This document shows, piece by piece, positions 22,769 through 31,313 of a stretch of 64,000 bases of DNA (its first letter is position 1; each line of letters starts with the position of its first letter). A model generated the notes under the pieces. The model did not search any database. It saw only the letters and a list, made by a program, of their open reading frames with translations, and was not told where the DNA came from. Source of the DNA: Semisulcospira habei (Eukaryota; Mollusca; Gastropoda; Semisulcospiridae). The position numbers and the translations under genes were made by a program. Where the stretch lies: NCBI GenBank assembly GCA_036245525.1, contig BTPG01000003.1, positions 206,801,342 to 206,865,341 of the forward strand, read 5' to 3'.

Positions 22769-22930
22769 TCGGAGTTTTTTAGCTCCTTGTAAATGAATGT
22801 GTTTTTTTGTTTTTGTTGTGTGCTTGTTTTGTATTTTGCTTTGTGTTTCATTACTGCAATTGTAAAGCGCCTAGAGCACCTTGGTGATTAGGCGCTATAT
22901 AAATTACCTTTATTATTATTATTATTATAT
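22448..22930 (+). mobile_element. LINE 3' end in the lectin-gene intron
   Basis: The RT C-terminus (APPYLSDLVQQYTPSRSLRS, GHRAFSYFGPITWKDLPADV, FKSKLKTHLFS) is followed by a 3' UTR with AAAGCGCCTAGAGCACC and GGCGCTATATAAAT, and an (ATT)n tail ending near 22930. It lies in the same strand as the gene, with no more than a few bases between donor and homology. Confidence 0.8.
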
Positions 22931-23476
22931 TTGCATGCGACTTTGCCGACTGATTTATTGACTAACTAACTGACTGACTGACAGCTTGACTGATTGACTG
23001 ACTGATTGCCGTGCGACTGACCAATCCACCGAGCGACCTACCGGCTGACTGTCTGACCAGTTAGGCAAAACTGAATACAATTCTGCTGGAGTTCTCAGTA
23101 TCACCTAACACCGATGTAAGAACTTACACATCTACACCTTTTCACACTCACAAGATAAGTAGGGACTACCAATTGTATACGTTTTTGTTGTCTATTTTGA
23201 AAAAAAGGAGTTTTACCTGAAATATTAATAAATTGTGTTGTAACTGTCATTTCTGATCGTGTTTCTTTCTTCGTTGGGTTCTTCTCTGTACAATGACCCA
23301 TTACAACCTGAAGCTGATATTTTTAATTTGCTTATTTTCGATGAAGTCTACACTACAGATTAGGAGATACATCAACCATTTTAATTCAAGGGTGGTGCCA
23401 GAGTAGATTAAATTTATCTCAAGCAATAGTGTATCAATACTCACAAACCAGATAGGTGAGGCTAGCGCTGGCAGAA
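22931..23476. other. Intron sequence; TGAC-rich and half of an H1 hairpin
   Basis: A TGAC/TGATT-rich stretch lies at about 22950-23010. At 23383-23405 there is one arm of the H1 hairpin (aattcaagggtggtgccaga) without its partner, a truncated fifth copy of that family. Confidence 0.6.
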
Positions 23477-23694
23477 TTGTACACAAACCAAGAGGAATCA
23501 CTCAGCGCCGGACAGACAAACAGTTAGATCCCCCGCCCCCGCCTATCAGGCACCCAATCGCCAGCAAATTATCGTCTTATTCTATACCTGCGTATTTCTC
23601 TGTGGGCTGGCGATTGGGTGCCTGTGAGGCGGGGGCAGGGGATCTAACTGTTTGTCTGTCCGGTGCTGAGTGATTCCTCTTGGTTTGTGTACAA
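23477..23694. repeat. Large inverted repeat, 89-bp arms
   Basis: Arms at 23477-23565 and 23606-23694 are almost perfectly complementary (for example ttgtacacaaaccaagagga against its complement), separated by a 40-bp loop. It lies in the intron of the lectin gene. It is a foldback element or a recent inverted duplication. Confidence 0.85.
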
Positions 23695-23772
23695 TAGTGT
23701 ATCAGGCTGAAAAGGGTTAACATGGTCAGGCCTTAAGCGCACACGCTGCAGAGCCGCAGAGCTATTTTGCAG

Positions 23773-23977
23773 ATATTTTCCGAATGTCCAACCGCTTCAT
23801 CACCGTAGACGGAAAGACATGCTACAGATTTGGAACTCTCGGCAACACCTTCCCCAGGCAGCCGCTAACAATCAACTGTACGCAGGGAACTGAACGGGAC
23901 GGTCGTGAGGCTGACTAGAGACGCGGGGAGCGCGGGAGACGACCTGGCCATCCAGATGTGTGAATTTCAAGTCTTCA
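23773..23977 (+). CDS. Lectin gene, exon with second half of FTP domain (frameshifted)
   Basis: The acceptor TATTTTGCAG and donor TTCA|GTACGT bound 205 bp. It opens as IFRMSNRFITVDGKTCYRFG, then TFPRQPLTINCTQGT; from about 23893 the expected domain end continues in another frame (VVRLTRDAGSAGDDLAIQMC, then EFQVF). Entry in phase 1 matches the donor of the previous exon. The length is one base over the 204 bp needed for a phase 1-1 exon, which points to a single extra base near 23890. Either this allele is broken or the base is a sequencing/assembly error. Confidence 0.75.
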
Positions 23978-24094
23978 GTACGTTTCCTCATTTTTTTTAT
24001 CCATTTAAACCCGCGCAGACTGTGTTTCTGCAATCTTCGTTTATTCAGCGCCAAGAAACTCTAGCTGCAGGAACATGGATTCAAAGTGGTGTCA

Positions 24095-24160
24095 GCAAGA
24101 GGCATAGATCCTCATGAGCCCCCGCAACTGCGGGGGCTCATGAGGATCTATACCTCTTGC
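24095..24160. repeat. Hairpin family H2 (copy a)
   Basis: Arms GCAAGAGGCATAGATCCTCA.. and ..TGAGGATCTATACCTCTTGC are 32 bp each with a 3-bp loop and one mismatch. The palindrome centre is CCCCCGCAACTGCGGGGG. Confidence 0.9.
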
Positions 24161-24375
24161 AGTTGGGTAGTGTTCGGATATACTCGGCACTGAACAGTTT
24201 AAACCGTTTACTAGTTTGTTTTCAATGCAATGTCCGCGTCTCCGCCATACGCCGGTCATATAAGAACTTCATCAGGTAATCATGGACGATAAGCCAAACT
24301 GGACGCGGTTTGCATATCAAGGGTTAGCCGTAATTATACCCTTCACAACCGATTAAAATGTGAACAATCCAGTTG

Positions 24376-24475
24376 TAAGAGACACGATACCCATGAGGCT
24401 CCGCGGTGTTGCGGGGGGTGGGGGTGGGGATGGGGGGCTTATGAATATATATGAGTGCCTCTTCTAGTTGGCACT
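24376..24475. repeat. Degenerate H2 hairpin
   Basis: Starts AGTTGTAAGAGACACGATAC, has ATGAGGCTCCGCGGTGTTGC, and ends GAGTGCCTCTTCTAGTTG. Same outline as the H2 family but widened by a G-rich insert. Confidence 0.5.
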
Positions 24476-24775
24476 TTGTGGCATCTTTTTTGCTGTATTA
24501 ACAAAGATTTGCGTCCAATGTCAGTAGATAGATTAAACTCACTTATTTAATTTAATTTCGTTTAATAAGCTCATGAAGCACGATCATGAAAAATTACACC
24601 AAGCATTTGGAGATAATGCAGGAAAACATACTCCTCATCAGCCTATATTTTTCTGGTATTGTTCTTTTGTAAAGTCGCACTAATTTTCTGTCAGGAAGGT
24701 ACCAGCCCGATGCAGTAATTTGACTTTTAGTACCCTGTGTGTAAACACCGCTGTAATACTGGCACAACGTGTAAG

Positions 24776-24904
24776 GTTGCAGCGCCCGTTACTGGGGTAG
24801 TGGGTGTGCCCAGGACTGTGGCAAGTGTTCCGGTGGCGCTGCGTGTGACAAGGTGACAGGAGAGTGTCAATGTGAACCAGGATGGATGCCGCCACTGTGT
24901 AAAG
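24776..24904 (+). CDS. Lectin gene, EGF-like (MEGF/scavenger-receptor type) exon
   Basis: The 129-bp exon ends at AAAG|GTAAAT and reads CSARYWGSGCAQDC, then GKCSGGAACDKVTGEC and QCEPGWMPPLC. This eight-Cys laminin/EGF-like pattern is typical of MEGF10-type and scavenger-receptor-F proteins. It is phase 1 at both ends, like the two lectin exons, so FTP plus EGF fits a single mosaic receptor or secreted protein. The acceptor (GTGTAAG) has a poor pyrimidine tract, so the start could shift by a few bases. The downstream exons, including any membrane segment, are not visible. Confidence 0.7.
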
Positions 24905-25041
24905 GTAAATGCTAGCTACATTGTAGCCACTTTAATGCCGGTGGTCGTAGATGTGTGTGTGTGTGTTGTTTTGTTGACATCTTTGTTATTTCGACGGCAC
25001 AGAGCAGCTGCCTTCAGAGGAACACGGTTTCAAAGCTGTCG

Positions 25042-25105
25042 GCAAGAGGCATATATTCTCATGATCCCAGCAGTTGCGGGGGTCATGAGGATCTATGTCT
25101 CCTGC
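25042..25105. repeat. Hairpin family H2 (copy b)
   Basis: GCAAGAGGCATATATTCTCA..TGAGGATCTATGTCTCCTGC; several mismatches. The 25 bp to the left (gaacacggtttcaaagctgt) resemble the left flank of copy a (gaacatggattcaaagtggt), so the mobile unit is longer than the hairpin. Confidence 0.8.
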
Positions 25106-25180
25106 AGTTTTATTTTTCAATTGTTTCTCGGCAATGAAACTACTTTCTCACATCAGATATTCATATGTGAAAAGGTTGGT

Positions 25181-25245
25181 TAGTTAGTTAGTGATATGGG
25201 TTTATCACCGAGCAGGCGACTAAGGCCATCACACGGCGGATATTT
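25181..25245 (+). repeat. Short repeat S5
   Basis: TTAGTTAGTTAGTGATATGG, then TTTATCACCGAGCAGGCGAC and TAAGGCCATCACACGGCGG, as in the other S5 copies. Confidence 0.6.
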
Positions 25246-25439
25246 GAAAAAGAAAGATACACAAACTGGATGCTCAAGGGTAACCCCCATTTAGGAAGCT
25301 GCATTATTGCATAAGTATAATTTATTAATTTCTTTAAAGCGTTTCACGACAAGATTATTAGATTAAGTGCATATTTACCTAATTATTGTGCGACACGTAT
25401 TTAGAAATTGATTTGTTTCTATGTATAATTGTACTATGT

Positions 25440-25580
25440 AGGCCTACGCGTGTATGTATGTATAAATGTAATGTGTATATGTATGTATGTAGGCCCTATA
25501 CATGTATGAATGTAATGTGCATATGCATGTATGTATGTATGTATGTATGTGTGTACGTAATGTATGTATGTATATAGGTA
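25440..25580. repeat. (TGTA)n microsatellite
   Basis: Imperfect runs of TGTA/TATG over about 140 bp. Confidence 0.9.
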
Positions 25581-26065
25581 TGTAGGTCACTCTCTAAAGC
25601 TGTATACCAAAAGTGTGACATTGACAACAACAAATCAAATACCTCTGTTACTTTTGATGTGTTTTCTTTTTTTATTTTCTTTTTTTAAAGTAAAGGTTCA
25701 AGTCATCATTTTATGTCAGAAAATAATGAATGTTTGCGTTAATGCATTTACATGTTTGTTGTGAGGTGGTAAAGCTGCAAAAGTATAGATATGTTTAAAA
25801 AAAAAAAAAAAAAAAAAACTTTTGGAAGCATGAAGGAAACAAAGTTCAATCGTGTTTCGCGCTCTCTCTCCTAACCTCTTTCAAACTGACATAGTGCACT
25901 ACTAGTCTACCGCTGACAACCGGAAGCTATTCATACGCAACATAGTTCGTGGGCTTTAGGTTCCCCATCGTAAAATGCAAAAAAAACTATGTAGTCCAAA
26001 GTAACAGCGGGAACAGGAAGCGATCGTCGATTACCATTTAAAAAATCCGAAACAAGTCTGTGTTT

Positions 26066-26709
26066 TAGGAAGGTTACAAAGTAAGTAGGTTATAGCACTG
26101 TCAGGGGATAATAATGAATGTTTGCGTGACAGTGACAGTGCTTCCTAAAATATTAGCACTGGCAGTCTCCCCTTTTCTTTTCATTTATCACTACAATATC
26201 GACTGCAACCCCTTCCCCCCTTTTGGTAGGTTCTCTTTTAGGGTGCATGGAGATTTCACTCTAGGTGGTGGCATGGAATGTATGCCCCTGCAGACACCAC
26301 AGTAAAATGTGGTTGTCATTGCAGGTAGGCAGAATTTCCTGCCTCCTCCAGTATTGCCGATGGTGTTGAAGAGGTCGCCAAGACCGAAACAGCTGTCCAC
26401 ACCGGCTAAATATCTGGACCCCCTTTGGGGGACCTAGATTTAAATTTCCATGCACTGAGTGGCTGGAACAGTGGATATGTGATACGCCCCCCTTCGGGGG
26501 GGGGGGGGGGGGGCATCCATATGCATTGCTTTCAGTCACTTTCTTAGCGCCCCCTCTCTTTCCTAACTCCTTTTTTTTTTGTGTGCTTTGGCCACAGTAG
26601 ATCTATCACTGGTCGATCATGCACATTTCTCTCCCCTGACAGTGCTATAACCTACTTTACTTTGTAACCTTCCTAAAATATTAGCACTGGCAGTCTCCCC
26701 TTTTCTTTT
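26066..26709. mobile_element. 644-bp insertion with 13-bp target duplication, unknown class
   Basis: CAAGTCTGTGTTT occurs at 26053-26065 and again at 26710-26722. Inside, the first ~42 bp (taggaaggttacaaagtaag..) are inverted at 26633-26675 (..tttactttgtaaccttccta). In addition a word 'cttcctaaaatattagcact' plus its continuation is repeated directly at 26141 and 26669. An 18-base G-run lies at 26496-26513. There is no coding sequence. Long target duplication with inverted ends is an unusual mix; a composite is possible. Confidence 0.6.
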
Positions 26710-26820
26710 CAAGTCTGTGTTTGTCTCTTTCACAATTTATCGCCGACCGACACTTTTCTAACACATCTCCCAAGGTCTCAGGATAAAATTAGTTGTATCT
26801 TCATTCGTGTAATAAAAAGA

Positions 26821-27208
26821 TTGATTGATTGATTGTACATTGCTTAACGTCCCGACAGCAACAAGGCTTTCTCAGGACGTGCCTGCACTGCTTGTGAAAA
26901 GAAAACTAAACAGAACATTGAATGTATGTCGCCAGCCGGTCAAATACATTAAATAAACCTAACACATGGGGTCTAAATAAAGCTAAGACCATTTAGCAAC
27001 ACACATCCAATATCAAGAGCTACAGGCAGTGCAGACAGTAGGGAGAGTTTTAAAAAGGCAAATACAGGTGAATGGACAAAGGGTAGACAGAAACACATGC
27101 CCCAGAATAGAGAGAAAAACCCACCCTGTGGGGCTGACCAGGGTGACCCTGGGAACTAAAAAATACCTAACCCCACCCAAGTCCCCCAGGGCAGACCCGG
27201 GTGGGGGG
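26821..27208 (-). mobile_element. SINE-like element S1, full copy C
   Basis: Flanked by TGTAATAAAAAGA at 26808-26820 and 27209-27221. Interior as in copy B, including 'gacgtgcctgcactgcttgt' near the left and 'caagtcccccagggcagacc' near the right. Confidence 0.9.
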
Positions 27209-27221
27209 TGTAATAAAAAGA

Positions 27222-27837
27222 AGCGGTGACGGTTGTTGTGTGGCAGAAACACGCTCTGCGTTGTACAGCTAATTTTCTCACTGCCCCAAAACATAAGGTA
27301 TTGAAATTGATTTATGGGGAAAATAAATCACACACTAACCTCTGTGCAGTAACAGCAGAAAACAGCGGGTTTTTGACTTTTTAATAGAAACTCCATTAGA
27401 TTTTGTAGATGAAAAGAGGAAGGGTTTCAATGCATGTCACACTTCCATCCGCCATTCTGGGTAACTTTTTGACATTTCAGGCGTAACAACACACACAATG
27501 ACGTCGTATTTTGAAGTGAACTTTATTTCAATCCATAGTCTTTTTAATTCGCAACGGCGGATCGGTATCAGCAAACAGAGCAGGTCGAAAGGAAAGGTTT
27601 ACAAAAACACTCAACTGAGAGTATGACCCTCTGTGGTAGACGACTTTGGAGAGTGACCTATGTGTGTATCTCCCCAGTAGCAACACGTCTTCGGGCTCTC
27701 GACGGCGATAGTGGGCCCGCGCACAGCCGTGTTCGGGGTCAAATGCGGCCGTCGTGGGCCTGAGGCCCTTTGCTTACTGGGTTCTGCATGACTGATACAC
27801 TCATTTCCATTCGACCACAAGGGCACTCAGAACAGTA
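27222..27837. other. No gene seen
   Basis: Short frames only (for example minus 27611-27826), with no recognisable motif and no supporting splice structure. Confidence 0.5.
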
Positions 27838-28052
27838 TTTATCCCATTCAGCCCTGAGGCACTACAACAGGAGATGGATCGACCTTGATAATTAAAGGGT
27901 AGTGCCAGATTAGCTTGGCGCCTGTGGGCGCCAAGCTAATCTGGCACTACCCTTGAATTATCAAGGTCGATCCATCTCCTGCAACAGGTGCATAGTCGTT
28001 ACATGACGCCTCCAAATTTTGGGAAATGCGTGCGTCGGACGGAAGGAGTTAA
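27838..28052. mobile_element. TTAA-bounded hairpin element H1 (copy d)
   Basis: Hairpin arms 27869-27922 and 27927-27980 (54 bp each, one mismatch, 4-bp loop TGTG). The right end is GGAAGGAGTTAA; the left end has mutated to TTTATCCCATTCAGCCC. About 215 bp overall. Confidence 0.85.
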
Positions 28053-28985
28053 TTCTGCGACAATCCAACAGTGTAAAGAAACATAAGAAAGTCCTTTGAT
28101 GCTGCGTTATCGACAGCTATTCTGCATTATCCTGCAGGGATCATCTCGATAAAAACCGCTACCAACAGCCGAAGGGTTAACGAGATATTGGCAAAAGTGT
28201 GCGGCCATTTTTACTTGGAGAAGGACGGTTAAATTATGAATTTTGAATGTCCTAAAACGAAATACGTCGCGATTCACACTCTCAACTGCGTAAGCTCTAA
28301 TTTATTTATTTATGTATTATTTATTTATTTTATTTATTAAACGTCCATCCTATCATTCACTCCACAAAGTATCCATGAAAGTTGCGTTACGGAAATAATG
28401 CATTTTTATTTAATTTTGTTACCGAATTTGCTTCAGCCTCTCCGCATACTAGTAAACTGACGTGATTCAATATAAGTATATTGAATAATTTAGGGCAGTC
28501 AATCAAAATTCATTACAGACGTCTATACGCACGCAGACATACACATTCGAGACGTGCCGCAAACGGGAAAGCAGCAAGTTAACGCGATGACTGCCGATAG
28601 TAAACTGAACACATACTAAATGAAGCGTAGTTCTTCATAAGCCCCCCGAAGTTGATAACTGGGTTAACATACCAAATCGGTCTTCGCAGATGGAGTATCC
28701 CAAAGCAAAGAGGATTGCAACGAAGCGTGTAGCCATCTCTTCTCTTGACTGTCTCGAAGAAATCAGTCTCTCTACATTACAAGCATTTTAAACGCCGTGT
28801 AATGCAACTATTGTGTAGCTTGCCCATAGCTTCAGAAAGACTTCCACAAGATATGTTTTTGCCTGCCAAGTGGAGGTGTCTTTGTGAGGGGCATGCTCCA
28901 GATAGTGTCATTGCAAACCGTCTTCGTCATTTCGAAAGCCCTTCATTGTCGGGGGGGGGGGGGGGGGGGGAGATTACTACCCAGT
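28053..28985. other. No gene supported; 20-base G-run
   Basis: A+T-rich sequence, (TTTA)n near 28300, and a 20-base G-run at 28951-28970. A short acceptor-led frame at 28691 was considered and rejected as an exon. Confidence 0.5.
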
Positions 28986-29400
28986 TGCAAGAGACATAGG
29001 ACCTCATGAACCCTTGCAACTGCGGGGAGCAAATGCGAATGTAAGTCTTTTGTTGACAACACTCTATATTTCCATGCTCCTTAGACGGATGTGTTTGGCG
29101 TTGTATTCAATAACAGAATATGCGAGCAGATCGGCAGGAGTAATGTAATACACACTGCGCACATTGTGTGGTTACGCACCCAATACACACGAACAGAAAA
29201 GGATGTTAAACCCTTGACTGCCGAGAAAAAATAAACACGATCCAAATGCAAGAGGTATAGATCCTCATGAGCCCTTGCAGTCGCGGGGGCTCATGAGGAT
29301 CTATGCCTCTTGCTGAGATCAGTGCGTATCCATGTTCTTTGGGCGCTTGCGGCTTACGGTCGTGGACTCATGAGGATCTATGCCTCTTGGAGATGTTCGG
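28986..29400. repeat. Cluster of H2 hairpins (one whole, two halves)
   Basis: The full hairpin is 29248-29313 (GCAAGAGGTATAGATCCTCA..TGAGGATCTATGCCTCTTGC). A left half lies at 28986-29030 (GCAAGAGACATAGGACCTCA) and a right half at about 29368-29399 (CATGAGGATCTATGCCTCTT). Confidence 0.75.
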
Positions 29401-29481
29401 AGTGGTGTCTATGCTTTTGATACACCGGCACTGGTTAGAGGCTGGGCACACGCTACACCCCAAACACCTATTGCCGGGCGC

Positions 29482-29543
29482 AATTTTGTGGTGGCAATGT
29501 TGCTGCCGCATTGCGGGGCACCAGCAATATTGCCGCCACAAAA
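29482..29543. repeat. Inverted repeat, TTTTGTGGTGGCAATGTTGC type
   Basis: Arms ATTTTGTGGTGGCAATGTTG and CAATATTGCCGCCACAAAAT, loop about 20 bp. Related words (gtggcaaattgttgc, gcaaattctggtggc) recur near 29960-30010, so both may be ends of one element. Confidence 0.6.
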
Positions 29544-29708
29544 TGCCACCCGATACAATCCGAGTCTATTTATTTGTGGTAGCCCGCAAGGCTGGAGCAA
29601 TGTTTCCGCCTCTCAGCCAATCAGCGGTGTCCTTGCGCCACTTCCCGTTTCTTCACTCTTCCGATTCGGAAAAAATGGCGGAGAAGCTGAACGACGGCTT
29701 TGAAACTG

Positions 29709-29796
29709 TTAACTCATTGGAGACGCACCGCATGCGGAAATGCTGCGAGTAGCCGCGTATCCGTATGCGGCACGTCTCCGGTCTCCAGTGAGTTAA
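29709..29796. mobile_element. 88-bp TTAA-bounded palindrome
   Basis: TTAACTCATTGGAGACG at the left, CTCCAGTGAGTTAA at the right, with further internal pairing (gcatgcgg / ccgtatgc). The outer TTAACTCA.T matches the ends of family H1, so it may be a short relative. Confidence 0.65.
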
Positions 29797-30199
29797 TTGA
29801 TTAACCTTGTCCGAGAGTTCCCATGCATGTGGGACTACCGCAGCTCCGAATATTTCAACCGTGCGCGTGAGAGCTGTTCCATATATGGTAATGGCAGGTC
29901 AGTCAGCACAAACACATTGCTCGCACATTGAAACGTGTGCCACGAAGCCGATGTGGCAGGTGGCAAATTGTTGCTTACAACACATTGCCAGTCGCAAATT
30001 CTGGTGGCGTGGGCCCTGCCCCTTACCCAAAGTGATCTCGCTCTCGTTGTTGTCAGAGTCGTTCAGCGTAAATGTGACCTCACTAATAACATAAACTGAA
30101 AAAAAAAAAAAAACCCACTTTAAGAACTACTGCAGCTATTAAAATTCAGCATCTGCCTCTTCAAGTTACAAGATAGAGCAAGCTAGCACTCCATTCTGT

Positions 30200-31313
30200 A
30201 CACTTATGTGTCTTCTGGCCTGTGTTTGTCAGCATGTGCTTATTTTTAAGTTACCACATAAAGAAAAGCTAGCAATACACTCAGCATGTGTGTTTTCAAG
30301 TGACCAGCTCGAGTGTAACTAATACTACATTCAATACACTTGTGTGGCTTCTGGCCTGTGTGCGTCAGCATGTGTATTTTCATGTTTCCCGACGAAGCAA
30401 AACTAGCGCCACATTCTCTACACCTATGTGGCTTCTGGCTTGCATGTATCAGCATATATATGATTTTGTAAAACTAGCAACCTGATTTAGTGAAATTAGA
30501 GCAACATTATGTACCTTTGTGTGGCTTCATACCTGTGTGTCAGAACTGATGTGTTTGCAAGGTAAGTGAGTGAGCGAAACAAGCACTACATTCTGTACAC
30601 CTATGTGTGAGTCAGCATGTGTCTTTTCAAGTTATTATATTGCGTGAAAATATCACTACATTCTGTAAACGTATGTGGCTTCCGGCCTGTGTGTACCAGC
30701 ATGTGTATTTTCAAAGCATATGATTTAGTAAAACTAGCATTACATTCTGTACACTTGTGTGGCTTCTGGCCTGTGTGTCAGCATGTCTTTACAAGGTACC
30801 AGATAATGCAAAGCTAGCACTACATATTATACACTTAGGTGGCTTCTGGCCAGTGTGTGCCAGCATGTTTTTTCAAGGTACCAGATAGAGTGAAACTAGC
30901 ATTACATTCTATAACCTTGCATGGCTTCTGGCCTGTGTGTCAGCATGTGGTGTTTTAAAGTATCATATCTTGCAAAAGTAGCACTACATTTTGTACAATT
31001 GTGTGGCTTCTGGCCTGTGTGTGTCAGCACGTGTGTTTTTAGGTTACCTGAACGAGTGAAACTAGCGCTACACTCTGTACACTTATGTGGCTTTTGGCGT
31101 GTGTGTATCAGCATGTGTCTTTTGAAAGCATATCTTGCAAAACTAGCACTACATTCTGCACACCTATATGGCTTCTCGCTAGTGTGTGTCAGCATGTGCG
31201 TTTTCAAGGGATAAGATCTTGTAAAACTAGCACATTCTGTACACTTGTGTGGCTTCTGGCCTGTGTGTGTCAGCATGTGATCTTTCAAAGTACCAGATAA
31301 AGCAAAGCTGGCA
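30200..31313 (-). pseudogene. Decayed C2H2 zinc-finger array
   Basis: 84-bp finger units with the linker THTGQKPHKCTEC continue downstream of the main zinc-finger frame. At 30902-31288 five fingers are readable (for example HKCTECSASFTRSGNLKTH and HNCTKCSATFARYDTLKHH). Between 30240 and 30900 fingers survive only in pieces, with stops and frameshifts (RCRECGASFASSGNMKIH at about 30400 is still clear). The separation from the gene at 31314 is a small deletion in the linker near 31328. Either these are former fingers of the same gene or the sequence has indel errors. Confidence 0.8.

Noticed and set aside
28691..28760. Possible extra EGF exon after an acceptor-like CGGTCTTCGCAG (DGVSQSKEDCNEACSHLFS)
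   Set aside because: The Cys pattern is incomplete and a stop follows within 20 codons; the match to an EGF start may be chance.
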